Positions 42,893 to 51,131 of a DNA stretch of 64,000 bases are shown here, one piece after another; within the stretch, counting starts at the first letter, position 1; each line of letters begins with the position of its first letter. The notes beneath the pieces were generated by a model. The model did not search any database. It was not told where the DNA came from and worked only from the letters and a program-made list of their open reading frames with translations. The translations under genes and the position numbers were made by a program. Source of the stretch: Chloroflexota bacterium (lineage in GTDB: Bacteria > Chloroflexota > Anaerolineae > Anaerolineales > Villigracilaceae); NCBI GenBank assembly GCA_016235445.1, contig JACRLB010000029.1, forward strand, positions 62,001 through 126,000, in the 5' to 3' direction.

Positions 42893-43708
42893 TCATCTAT
42901 TTGTAAGTTGATCAACTTCGCTCTGTGATAATTCGATCTCCGCCGCCTCGAAATTTTCGCGGATGTGCTTCGGGTTGGCAGACATGGGAATGGTGATGAC
43001 TCTCGGCTGGGAGATCACCCACGCCAGCGCAATTTGAAAGATGGTTGCGTTGTGTGCTTTGGCGATGGCTTCAAGTTTTGCGTTCGTCCTTAAATTGCCC
43101 TCGTCGATGGGGGAGTAGGCGGTTAGAAGAATATCGTTTTTCTGGCAATATTCCAGCATCCCGTTTTTGACATACGAACGATCAGACAAACTAAACGGTA
43201 CTTGATTTATGATGATCGGCGTTTCAGAAAGTTGCTCTGATTCTTTCAGCAGTTTCAAATTGAAATTGCTCACGCCAAGATGCTTCACCTTTCCATCGCG
43301 CACCAGCTTGTTCAATGCACGGAACGTATCCGCGAGCTTCATTCCCGCCGCAGGCCAGTGGATGAGATACAAATCCGCATAATCCATTTGCAGGCGGCGC
43401 AGGCTATTTTCACAGGAACGAAGAACCTCGTCATATTGAAGATGAGACGGCGTGACTTTAGTCGTGATGAACAACGCCTCTCTCTTAATCTGTGAACTGT
43501 AGACTGCGTCCCCGAGCAGTTCTTCCGCGTGACCATTCGCGTACATCTCGGCGGTGTCGAAGTGAGTGTAGCCAGTTTCTATTGCAGAGTGGAGAGCGGC
43601 CATCGAAACAGAATCAGTGGTCGGGTTGGGGGAAGAGCCGCCGCCGATTTTCCAGGTGCCGAATCCGATCTTGGGGAGAGTCAAGTTGGGGATGGAATCA
43701 AATTTCAT
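42893..43708 (-). CDS. Aldo/keto reductase
   Basis: 271 aa, NAD(P)H-dependent TIM barrel. The catalytic tetrad is visible: FDTAEMYANG (Asp, Tyr), FITTKVTP (Lys) and LYLIHWP (His). Cofactor contacts lie in GVSNFN and in ITIPMSANPKHIRENFEA near the end. Carbonyl substrate unknown. The stop codon lies against the right target duplication of the 131-bp element. Confidence 0.9.
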   Translation of the reverse strand: MKFDSIPNLTLPKIGFGTWKIGGGSSPNPTTDSVSMAALHSAIETGYTHFDTAEMYANGHAEELLGDAVYSSQIKREALFITTKVTPSHLQYDEVLRSCENSLRRLQMDYADLYLIHWPAAGMKLADTFRALNKLVRDGKVKHLGVSNFNLKLLKESEQLSETPIIINQVPFSLSDRSYVKNGMLEYCQKNDILLTAYSPIDEGNLRTNAKLEAIAKAHNATIFQIALAWVISQPRVITIPMSANPKHIRENFEAAEIELSQSEVDQLTNR

Positions 43709-43734
43709 GATTTGAAATTATACACTTGATAAAT

Positions 43735-43762
43735 AAAAACCCGCCTTTCACAAGACGGGTTT
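43735..43762 (-). terminator. Terminator of the ketoacid oxidoreductase operon
   Basis: AAACCCGCCTT and AAGACGGGTTT pair with a short loop; on minus the stem is followed by TTATTTAT. Confidence 0.85.
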
Positions 43763-43785
43763 GCCGACCACCACTGCCAACTGCC

Positions 43786-44346
43786 TCACGCAGGCACTTT
43801 ATCCCATTCCTTCTGCGCCGACTCAAAACCCCGCTTCAAAGCTTCGTAGTTTTTCGGAAGCAGGTGTTTATGTCTCGCAGGCAAATGACCTTCCAACGCC
43901 TTTTCCACATCCTTCAACGTGACTTCGGGCAGGGCGCTGAGCAGTGCGCCCATTGCCACCATGTTCATCAATTTCTTGTCGCCGATCTCTTCGGCGATTT
44001 CGTTGCAGGGCACAAAAATTGCGTGGATGTCACTGCGCTTTGCCGGGCGATCCACCATGGATTGGTTCACGATCAACGTGCCGCCGGGCGCGAGCGTTTC
44101 TTCGTATTTGTCAAAGGATGGCAAATTCAGGGCAATCGCCAGCGGTGGATTTTTCACCAGCGGCGAGCCGATCTCATGGTCGGCAATGACCACGGTGCAG
44201 TTGGCCGTGCCGCCGCGCATTTCGGGGCCGTAGGATGGAATCCACGTGACGTCTTTGCCAGTGTCCATGGCCGCGTAAGCCAGCACCTGCCCGCCAAACA
44301 AAACGCCCTGCCCGCCAAACCCTGCGATGATGATTTCTTTTTGCAT
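43786..44346 (-). CDS. 2-ketoacid:ferredoxin oxidoreductase, gamma subunit
   Basis: 186 aa. MQKEIIIAGFGGQGVLFGGQ with SYGPEMRGGTANCTVVIADH is the gamma-subunit pattern. It is the last gene of a four-gene operon (delta, alpha, beta, gamma) that decarboxylates a 2-oxoacid to acyl-CoA and reduces ferredoxin. The start is ATG 44346 with AGGAG 5 nt upstream; the track adds 10 residues. Confidence 0.92.
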   Translation of the reverse strand: MQKEIIIAGFGGQGVLFGGQVLAYAAMDTGKDVTWIPSYGPEMRGGTANCTVVIADHEIGSPLVKNPPLAIALNLPSFDKYEETLAPGGTLIVNQSMVDRPAKRSDIHAIFVPCNEIAEEIGDKKLMNMVAMGALLSALPEVTLKDVEKALEGHLPARHKHLLPKNYEALKRGFESAQKEWDKVPA

Positions 44347-44449
44347 AAAAACTCCTTTTAAACACGAAGGACACAAAGGGTACGAAGGAATTTTGAAGGA
44401 TAAAAACTTTCTCTTTCTTCTTTCATCCTTTTGCCTTCATCCTTCATCC

Positions 44450-45217
44450 TTATATTTTGATCTGCTTGATTGCATCACTGATCTTGTAATCGCCCAGCGG
44501 ATATGCAGGGACCATGTGTTCTTCCACGAACTTCAACGAGTTCACTGGGGTGATACCCCAGTTGGTGGGGCAGGTGGAAAGCAGTTCAACCATCGAGAAG
44601 CCCAGTCCGCGCACCTGGGTTTCAAACGCGGTGCGGATGGCTTTCTTTGCGAGGCGAATATTTTTTGGGTCGTGCAGGGAGCGGCGCACGCAATAGCCAA
44701 CGCCTTCCAGCGTGGAAAGCATTTCAGAAACTTTGATCGGATAGCCCTGCGTTTCCACATCGCGGCCATTCGGCGAGGAGGTTGTCTTCATGCCGGGCAA
44801 AGTAGTTGGCGCCATTTGCCCGCCTGTCATGCCGAAGTTGGCGTTGTTGATAAAAATAACGGTAATGTTCTCGCCGCGCGCGGCGGCATGGACAATTTCA
44901 CCCATGCCAATCGAAGCGAGGTCGCCATCGCCCTGGTAGGTGAAGACCACGCGGTCTGGCAGTACACGCTTGATGCCTGTCGCCATCGCGGGCGCGCGTC
45001 CGTGCGGGGCTTCGACGAAATCGGTGTCGAAATAGTTGTAGGCAAACACGGCGCATCCCACCGGCGCAACGCCGATGGTGCGGTCGATGATTTTCATTTC
45101 TTCGAGCACTTCCGCAACCAGCCGATGCGCCACACCATGTGTACAGCCCGGGCAATAATGCGTGGGCATTTCTGTAAATGCTTCGGGTCTTTCGTAAACG
45201 AGATTTGGGGTTGTCAT
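44450..45217 (-). CDS. 2-ketoacid:ferredoxin oxidoreductase, beta subunit (TPP-binding)
   Basis: 255 aa. The thiamine-diphosphate motif is [16 protein letters not shown]...[32 protein letters not shown] at the N-terminus matches the CPGC cluster-binding start of this family, and [14 protein letters not shown] follows. The active site lies between this and the alpha subunit. Confidence 0.94.
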   Translation of the reverse strand: MTTPNLVYERPEAFTEMPTHYCPGCTHGVAHRLVAEVLEEMKIIDRTIGVAPVGCAVFAYNYFDTDFVEAPHGRAPAMATGIKRVLPDRVVFTYQGDGDLASIGMGEIVHAAARGENITVIFINNANFGMTGGQMAPTTLPGMKTTSSPNGRDVETQGYPIKVSEMLSTLEGVGYCVRRSLHDPKNIRLAKKAIRTAFETQVRGLGFSMVELLSTCPTNWGITPVNSLKFVEEHMVPAYPLGDYKISDAIKQIKI

Positions 45218-45234
45218 AAAATTCCTTTTATTCC

Positions 45235-45272
45235 GTCATTGCGAGACGGCGCTCGTCCGTCGAAGCAATGAC
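45235..45272. repeat. GTCATTGCGAG hairpin repeat
   Basis: GTCATTGC and GCAATGAC close a small hairpin with GACGGCGCTCGTCCGTC inside, located between the beta and alpha genes. The same word is a frequent spacer repeat in many bacteria. It may tune expression of the downstream subunits. Confidence 0.7.
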
Positions 45273-45273
45273 A

Positions 45274-46404
45274 TCAAGCGCGTTGAGTCATCCTTGTCAG
45301 CCAGGATTCTCTTGGGTTTGTATGGACAGTTGTCCCCAAAGGGGATGCTATCGGCGCGGTGTGGATGCGCTGAATCTCATCCAGAATTTCATCGTGAAAG
45401 GGAACCACGCCGCCGGGCCGCCCATAAAACTCCACAGGGACTCGTCCGCGCACCGCCAAGAGGACATCATCCAGCATCTGGCCCATGTTCATCTCTGTGA
45501 CTAAAAACGCTCGCGCCTGACCTGTGAGCTGGCTCAGCGCTTCAAACGGAAACGGGCTGACGGTGATCGGCCTGAAAAGCCCGACCTTGATGCCCAGCGC
45601 GCGCGCCTCGCGGACAGCCGAAAGCGCAACGCGGCCCGCCGTGCCAAAACCGATCACTATGATTTCGGCGTCGTCGAGGAAATATTCCTTGTAACGGACT
45701 TCGTTGTTTTGCACTTCCTGCCAGCGGCGAAGCAAACGCAGGTTGGTTTGTTCTTCGTCGAGGGGATTAAGATAAATGGAGGAAAGTATTCTGCGTTCGC
45801 GGTTCATCGCGCCGTTGGTGGCCCACTCGAAATTTTTGCGGTGAACTTCCTGCATGGCTGGCATTTCAGCAGGCTCCATCATTTGCCCAACCGAACCATC
45901 GAGAATCATCATCGTGATCATGCGGTATTTTTCAGCGAGATCGAAAGACAATGCCATCAGGTCAATCGCTTCCTGCACGGATGCGGGCGCGAGAACAATG
46001 CGCGGATAATCTCCGTGCCCGCCGCCGCGTACTGCCTGGTTGTAATCTGCCTGGGCGGGCGCGATGTTGCCGAGGCCTGGCCCGCCGCGCATCACGTTGA
46101 CCAGCACTGCGGGAATCTCCGTCCCTGCAATGTAGGAGAGACCTTCCATCATCAAGCTCACGCCCGGTGACGAAGAGGACGACATCACGCGCACGCCAGC
46201 ACATGCCGCGCCGTAGACCATGTTGATTGCGCCGAGTTCTGATTCGGCTTGCACGAAAGCGCGCCCAAGTTCGGGCAGGCGGCGTGAAAGATATTCCAGG
46301 ATTTCCGTCTGCGGGGTGATGGGATAGCCAAAGTACGCCTCCAGCCCCGCGCGGACGGCGGCTTCGGCAATGGCTTCGTTGCCTTTCCATAATTCTTTTG
46401 GCAT
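45274..46404 (-). CDS. vorB: 2-ketoacid:ferredoxin oxidoreductase, alpha subunit (VorB type)
   Basis: 376 aa. [20 protein letters not shown] and [20 protein letters not shown] are typical of VorB, the large chain of 3-methyl-2-oxobutanoate:ferredoxin oxidoreductase; 2-oxoglutarate-specific enzymes are close relatives, so substrate is probable, not certain. [20 protein letters not shown] and [20 protein letters not shown] follow. The start is ATG 46404 with GGAG upstream; the track adds 20 residues. Suggests fermentative or reductive use of branched-chain amino acids, fitting the liv genes at 62 kb. Confidence 0.92.
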   Translation of the reverse strand: MPKELWKGNEAIAEAAVRAGLEAYFGYPITPQTEILEYLSRRLPELGRAFVQAESELGAINMVYGAACAGVRVMSSSSSPGVSLMMEGLSYIAGTEIPAVLVNVMRGGPGLGNIAPAQADYNQAVRGGGHGDYPRIVLAPASVQEAIDLMALSFDLAEKYRMITMMILDGSVGQMMEPAEMPAMQEVHRKNFEWATNGAMNRERRILSSIYLNPLDEEQTNLRLLRRWQEVQNNEVRYKEYFLDDAEIIVIGFGTAGRVALSAVREARALGIKVGLFRPITVSPFPFEALSQLTGQARAFLVTEMNMGQMLDDVLLAVRGRVPVEFYGRPGGVVPFHDEILDEIQRIHTAPIASPLGTTVHTNPRESWLTRMTQRA

Positions 46405-46429
46405 TCGTTTCTCCGTTGGTATTACTTTT

Positions 46430-46535
46430 TCTCTACCGTACATCCAAACCCTAAAGGTCTCCATTCCCTTCGCAAATTCCTGATTGGCAAGAAAGACCTT
46501 TAGGGTTTTTTACGAGGAAAATGTACGGTAGCAAA
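46430..46535. mobile_element. MITE-like element, CTACCGTACAT family, copy 1
   Basis: CTACCGTACAT and ATGTACGGTAG are exact inverse ends; inner AAACCCTAAAGGTCT and AGACCTTTAGGGTTT also pair. Flanks TTACTTTT and TTACGTTT are an imperfect 8-bp duplication (7 of 8). It lies between the ferredoxin-like and alpha subunit genes of one operon. Confidence 0.78.
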
Positions 46536-46615
46536 TTACGTTTCAGAAATGCGAAGAAAGAAGAAAGAGGAAAGAATAAAACGGCTCTTTCCTCTTTCCT
46601 CTTTCTTTATATATT

Positions 46616-46861
46616 TTACGCCGCCACCAGCGCCGCGGCCTTTGTCACTTCCCGATAAACGGTAATTGCCGCATCCGGACAAACCACGGCGCAAATAGCG
46701 CATCCCGTGCAGCCATCCTTGAACGTATGCGCGGGGTGGTATCCCTTGGGGGTGAGGTGCGCCATGTTCAGCTCGATCACTGTCTGTGGACAGGCGCTGA
46801 TGCAAAGCTCGCATCCTTTGCAATACGTATCGCTTACTTCGATCCAACCTTTGACTGCCAT
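46616..46861 (-). CDS. 2-ketoacid:ferredoxin oxidoreductase, delta subunit (2x4Fe-4S)
   Basis: 81 aa ferredoxin with two cluster motifs, CKGCELCISACP and CTGCAICAVVCP. It carries electrons from the thiamine site to soluble ferredoxin. I start at ATG 46861 with AAGGAG 5 nt upstream; the track begins one GTG earlier. It is the first gene of the operon, separated from the alpha gene by a mobile element. Confidence 0.92.
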   Translation of the reverse strand: MAVKGWIEVSDTYCKGCELCISACPQTVIELNMAHLTPKGYHPAHTFKDGCTGCAICAVVCPDAAITVYREVTKAAALVAA

Positions 46862-47046
46862 CACAGCTCCTTATATTGAGAAGTTAGACATTATTAGGCG
46901 ACTTTCGCCGCCATGTCTATTATGTCGTTATCGGAAAACGGGGTGTAGTGCCAAGCGTCACATACAATGGTGTACAAAGGTCATCCCTTTTTTGATGATA
47001 AAATCACGCCGCTCGAGCGAATAAATTTCGAAAATTCAAACATAAT

Positions 47047-47153
47047 TTCGCTGCCGTACATTTCCCTCGCAAAGAAACCCTAAAGGTCTTTTCGGTGTAT
47101 CAGGAATCTGCGAGGAAAAGGAGACCTTTAGGGTTTGCGTGTACGGTAGAGAA
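47047..47153. mobile_element. MITE-like element, CTACCGTACAT family, copy 2
   Basis: 107 bp. TTCGCTGCCGTACA mirrors TGTACGGTAGAGAA with two mismatches; inner arms AACCCTAAAGGTCT and AGACCTTTAGGGTT are exact. Perfect 8-bp duplications AACATAAT (47039-47046, 47154-47161) flank it. It lies between the start of the Vor operon and a divergent small gene. Confidence 0.88.
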
Positions 47154-47176
47154 AACATAATAAGGAGCAGAGAGCT

Positions 47177-47389
47177 ATGGGTTTTATATTTGGGATCTTG
47201 CTGTTGTTGATCGCGTTCTATGAAATGTACAAAGGCGAAATATCGGTTTCTTATGGGACCAATAAGAATGCGTCCCAGCGTCCAAGTTTTCTGGTCACTC
47301 GCGCTGAGAAGCCTGTGTATTTCTGGTTTTTGGTGGGCGGCGAGATTGTGATTGCCATTGTCCTATTGACTGGACTGCTTGGTTTCTAA
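47177..47389 (+). CDS. Small two-helix membrane protein
   Basis: 70 aa: helix 1 MGFIFGILLLLIAFYEMY, a polar loop (KGEISVSYGTNKNASQRPS) and helix 2 FWFLVGGEIVIAIVLLTGLL. AAGGAG precedes the ATG and a terminator follows. Too short for a family call. The 5' leader is largely mobile-element sequence. Confidence 0.68.
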   Translation: MGFIFGILLLLIAFYEMYKGEISVSYGTNKNASQRPSFLVTRAEKPVYFWFLVGGEIVIAIVLLTGLLGF

Positions 47390-47411
47390 AGTAACCGCTG
47401 GAATATGGGTA

Positions 47412-47453
47412 TGAACGAACAGCAATGGACCAGGTTCCATTGCTGTTCGTTTT
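47412..47453 (+). terminator. Terminator of the small membrane protein gene
   Basis: ACGAACAGCAATGGA and TCCATTGCTGTTCGT form a 15-bp stem, followed by TTTTA. Confidence 0.9.
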
Positions 47454-47493
47454 ATGGGTGGTAGAATCTCTTCATCAATCTCTGGAGGATTCC

Positions 47494-48711
47494 ATGACCG
47501 AAGTTGTAATCGTAGACGCCATCCGCACGCCCATTGGGGCATTGGGCGGCATCCTTTCATCCATCCGCCCGGACGATATGGCGGCGCATGTCATTAAAGC
47601 AATTCTTGAACGCAATCCATTTGACCCTGCCCTCATCGAAGAAGTTTTTTTGGGATGTGCGAATCAGGCGGGCGAAGATAACCGTGACGTGGCGCGCATG
47701 GCCGCGCTGTTGGCTGGCCTGCCCCTGCAAACAGGAGGCGTCACTGTGAATCGACTCTGCGCCTCGGGCTTGAACGCCGTCAACATGGCGGCTCGCGCCA
47801 TCAAAGCTGGCGAAGGGGATGTGTACATCGCAGGCGGAGTCGAATCCATGAGCCGCGCACCCTACTCGCTTCCAAAGGCGGAGGCGGGTTTTTCCTTCGG
47901 CAACCTCACCGCGTATGACACAGCCCTCGGCTGGCGGTATCCAAACCCCAAAATGAAAGAAATGTACGGCACCGACTCGATGGGCGAGACCGCCGAGAAC
48001 ATCGCCGCAGAACGCCCGCACATCACCCGCGAAAAGCAGGATGACTTCTCCGTCCGTTCGCATCAACGCGCCATAGCCGCAATTGACTCGGAACGATTCA
48101 AACAGGAAATCGTGCCCGTCACTATCCCTCAGAAAAAGGATGACCCAAAACTCGTAGACACAGACGAACGTCCGCGCCGCGACACGACCATGGAAAGCCT
48201 TGCCAAACTCAAGCCTGCCTTCAAAAAAGAAGGCGGAACCGTCACCGCTGGCAACTCATCTGGATTAAATGACGGCGCGGCGGCGCTTTTGTTGATGAGC
48301 GCAGAAAAAGCCAAAGCCTTGAATCTCAAACCGCTGGCCCGCATTGTCACATCCGCTTCTGCTGGCGTGCCTCCGCGTGTGATGGGCTACGGCCCCATCC
48401 CTGCCACGCGGAAAGCCTTGCAACGTGCTGGCTTGAAAATGCAAGACATTGGCCTGGTTGAGATCAACGAAGCCTTTGCCGTGCAGTCACTTGCCGTGAT
48501 GGAAGATTTGGAACTCGACCCTGAAATCGTCAATGTCAACGGTGGAGCCATCGCCATTGGACATCCCCTCGGCTGTTCGGGCGCGCGTTTGATGACAACC
48601 CTCGTCCACGAGATGAAGAATCGCGGCAATGTCAAATATGGCCTCGCGACTCTCTGCGTGGGCGTTGGGCAGGGCGAAGCGACGATAATCGAGAGTTTGG
48701 TTGAAGGTTGA
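47494..48711 (+). CDS. Acetyl-CoA C-acyltransferase (thiolase)
   Basis: 405 aa thiolase II. The nucleophile is C89 in [27 protein letters not shown] and CVGVGQGEA carry the other catalytic residues. It joins or cleaves acyl-CoAs, either in fatty acid oxidation or acetoacetyl-CoA synthesis; no dehydrogenase or hydratase partner is adjacent. The start is ATG 47494 with GGAGG 7 nt upstream; the track start lies in the terminator. Confidence 0.93.
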   Translation: MTEVVIVDAIRTPIGALGGILSSIRPDDMAAHVIKAILERNPFDPALIEEVFLGCANQAGEDNRDVARMAALLAGLPLQTGGVTVNRLCASGLNAVNMAARAIKAGEGDVYIAGGVESMSRAPYSLPKAEAGFSFGNLTAYDTALGWRYPNPKMKEMYGTDSMGETAENIAAERPHITREKQDDFSVRSHQRAIAAIDSERFKQEIVPVTIPQKKDDPKLVDTDERPRRDTTMESLAKLKPAFKKEGGTVTAGNSSGLNDGAAALLLMSAEKAKALNLKPLARIVTSASAGVPPRVMGYGPIPATRKALQRAGLKMQDIGLVEINEAFAVQSLAVMEDLELDPEIVNVNGGAIAIGHPLGCSGARLMTTLVHEMKNRGNVKYGLATLCVGVGQGEATIIESLVEG

Positions 48712-48785
48712 AGGTCGAAGATTGAAGGTTGAAGCTCTGACTTTAGACTTTTAACTTTTTACCTTCAACCCAATTAGGATATCAA

Positions 48786-49991
48786 ATGAAAAAAATAACT
48801 TCTTTCCTCTTTCTTCTTTTGTTAATCACCGCCTGTTCCGCCCCCGTCACTCAAAACCCGCAAGCACAAAATATTGCAGAGACTGTTGCCACCGAGGCGA
48901 ATCTGGCGGAAGCCATTGCCACCGAAACTCAAACCATCCCGCAACTTGCGCCCCAAAATACACCTTTGCCTGCCGAGATCGGCGCGCCATTAATTGATTC
49001 CCCGGCCATCATCTTTATTGAAATGCTCGATGAAGTTTATGGCTGGGGGATTACGGAAACAGAAATCGTCAGCACCAACGATGGCGGCGTGACGTGGTAC
49101 AACGTCACGCCGCCATCGTTGACCGATGTAGGCCAGTCCGTTTTTACAGATTTTCTTGACGAGTCTCATGCCTGGGTGCAAACTGTAGACCCCAATAATT
49201 ATCCCAATGGCGGCACGCTCTACCGCACCTCCGATGGCGGCCTCACCTGGGAATCGTTTGCCACTCCCTTCAGCGCAGGCGACATTGAATTTGTAGATGC
49301 GAACAACGGCTGGATCATGGCCGACCTCGGCGTGGGCGCAGGCTCCATGGCCGTCTCTGTCTTTCAAACCAAAGATGGCGGCGCAACCTGGGCGCGAACC
49401 TACACCAATGACCCAAACCTCGCAGGCGCAGGGGATTCACTTCCGCTGGGCGGCATCAAAGTGATGCTTGTCCCGCTCGATATGAAAACCGCCTGGGTGG
49501 GCGGCGTGGTCTATTCCTCAGGCTCCACCTATTTATTCCGCACCGATGACGGCGGCGGCGGCTGGTCTCAAACCACTATGGTTCTTCCCGCAGAAGCCCA
49601 ATCCAGCGAGCTGACGATCGAGCAGGTGAAATTCGTTTCGCCAACCCAGGGGTTCCTCGCAATCCGCAGGACATCCGCAACCCTCGAAACCATTCTTTAC
49701 GCAACGAATGACGGCGGCGAAACATGGAACCCTGCGCCCGCAAAACTGCCGGGCCTGGGCAAACTCGAAATCCCGTCAGCGCAGGAAATGATCTTTTATT
49801 CCAGCAACCAATTCCACGTTACGAAGGATGCGGCGAAGACCTTCGAAATCATAGTCCCAGATATCGCATTCGGCGAATCCCTCAAGGATATGAGCTTCGT
49901 CAATTCATCCACTGGCTGGCTGACGACCACCAGCCGCGCGCTTTATAAAACCACGGATGGAGGACATACCTGGTTCCCGATCATCCCGTAG
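48786..49991 (+). CDS. BNR/Asp-box beta-propeller lipoprotein
   Basis: 401 aa. Lipobox LITAC. The exported part has repeated Asp-boxes (SNDGGVTWYN-like, SDGGLTWESF, KDGGATWARTY, DDGGGGWSQTT, NDGGETWNPAP, TDGGHTWFPI), each about 45-60 residues apart: a YCF48/sialidase-type propeller. YCF48 relatives assist photosystem assembly, but the fold is general, so here it is a surface-anchored propeller of unknown partner. Confidence 0.85.
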   Translation: MKKITSFLFLLLLITACSAPVTQNPQAQNIAETVATEANLAEAIATETQTIPQLAPQNTPLPAEIGAPLIDSPAIIFIEMLDEVYGWGITETEIVSTNDGGVTWYNVTPPSLTDVGQSVFTDFLDESHAWVQTVDPNNYPNGGTLYRTSDGGLTWESFATPFSAGDIEFVDANNGWIMADLGVGAGSMAVSVFQTKDGGATWARTYTNDPNLAGAGDSLPLGGIKVMLVPLDMKTAWVGGVVYSSGSTYLFRTDDGGGGWSQTTMVLPAEAQSSELTIEQVKFVSPTQGFLAIRRTSATLETILYATNDGGETWNPAPAKLPGLGKLEIPSAQEMIFYSSNQFHVTKDAAKTFEIIVPDIAFGESLKDMSFVNSSTGWLTTTSRALYKTTDGGHTWFPIIP

Positions 49992-50063
49992 ACGCTTCGC
50001 CTCCCCCAACCCGACGCCTGATTCTGTTTCGATTTACATTTAATTTATCAAGGAGAATATCAC

Positions 50064-50471
50064 ATGCCGCACCTCGTTCGAGATTGGATGTCCAGCCCTG
50101 TTGTTGTAGTTGACCCGGATTCAAGCGTCTCGTATGCCATGACGTTGATGCGCCGCCGCAATATCCACAGCGTGGTTGTGGATGTGAGCGAGCAAAACCC
50201 ATCCTACGGCATTATCACCACCACCGATGTGCGCGACAAGATCGTGGCGGCAAACCGTAACCCCGCCGAAACCACCGTGCGCGAGATTATGTCCGGGCCG
50301 ATTGTTACCGGCCGCGCCGAATGGACGTTGATGGAATGCTCGCAGGTGATGCAGAAAAGAAAAATCCACCACCTGCCGATTGCAGATGAAGGCGGCTCGT
50401 TGATCGGCCTGATCTCTGCGACGGATATTTTTATGTCGGTTGAAGAACAGGGTTGGGAAGAGGAAAAATAG
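50064..50471 (+). CDS. CBS-pair regulatory protein
   Basis: 135 aa made only of two CBS motifs (VRDWMSSPVVVVDPDSSVSY and VREIMSGPIVTGRAEWTLME), which together bind an adenosine nucleotide such as AMP or ATP. GLISATDIFMSVEE ends the second. No effector domain is fused, so it would act by contacting another protein. GGAGAA precedes the ATG; it may share a transcript with the RNase H gene 29 bp downstream. Confidence 0.9.
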   Translation: MPHLVRDWMSSPVVVVDPDSSVSYAMTLMRRRNIHSVVVDVSEQNPSYGIITTTDVRDKIVAANRNPAETTVREIMSGPIVTGRAEWTLMECSQVMQKRKIHHLPIADEGGSLIGLISATDIFMSVEEQGWEEEK

Positions 50472-50500
50472 CAAACCATCAATTGATGTAAAATTGAAAT

Positions 50501-51124
50501 ATGCCAAAGCAGAAATATTACGTGGTATGGAAAGGCCGCAAGACGGGCATCTTCACCACCTGGGTAGAGTGTGAAAAACAGGTGAAGGGCTTTGTTGGCG
50601 CGCAGTTCAAGGCTTTCGAGAGCGAAGCCGAAGCCGATGCCGCCTACCTTGCCCATTACGATGATTACAAAGGCAAACCCTCCACCAGCGGAAAGTGGAA
50701 ACTGGCGAGCATTCAACCCCTGCTCCCATCCCTCTGTGTGGATGCGGCTTGCAGTGGTTCGCCCGGCAAACTGGAATACCGCGGCGTGAACGCCAAAACA
50801 GGCGAAGAGATTTTTCGCGCAGGCCCCTACGGCGACGGCACAAATAACGTGGGGGAATTTCTGGCAATTGTCCACGCGCTTACGTGGCAGGCAAAACATA
50901 ATATGCACATCCCCATTTATTCTGATTCAGAGAATGCCATCTTGTGGGTGAATACAGGCCAGTGCAAAACAAAGCTCAAACGCACCGCAAAGAACGCCGT
51001 GTTATTTGCGCTTATCCAAAGCGCCGAGAACTGGCTGGCAGAGAACGAACTGCCCGAAGACAAGCTCATAAAATGGAATACCGGCCTCTGGGGCGAAAAC
51101 CCCGCAGATTTTGGGCGCAAGTGA
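50501..51124 (+). CDS. rnhA: Ribonuclease H with N-terminal viroplasmin/HBD domain
   Basis: 207 aa. Residues 1-55 (YYVVWKGRKTGIFTTWVECE...VKGFVGAQFKAFESEAEA) are the hybrid-binding domain of eukaryote-type RNase H1. The catalytic domain carries D in CVDAACSG, E in NNVGEFLAIVHAL, D in YSDSENA and D in NPADFGRK. It removes RNA from RNA-DNA hybrids. The stop is 7 bp before the M50 peptidase start. Confidence 0.9.
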   Translation: MPKQKYYVVWKGRKTGIFTTWVECEKQVKGFVGAQFKAFESEAEADAAYLAHYDDYKGKPSTSGKWKLASIQPLLPSLCVDAACSGSPGKLEYRGVNAKTGEEIFRAGPYGDGTNNVGEFLAIVHALTWQAKHNMHIPIYSDSENAILWVNTGQCKTKLKRTAKNAVLFALIQSAENWLAENELPEDKLIKWNTGLWGENPADFGRK

Positions 51125-51131
51125 AAATTTG

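Noticed and set aside
44327-45271. 314-aa plus-strand ORF opposite the oxidoreductase beta subunit
   Set aside because: Histidine/arginine-rich shadow of a clearly real gene; no motif, and the minus frame carries the thiamine and cysteine signatures.
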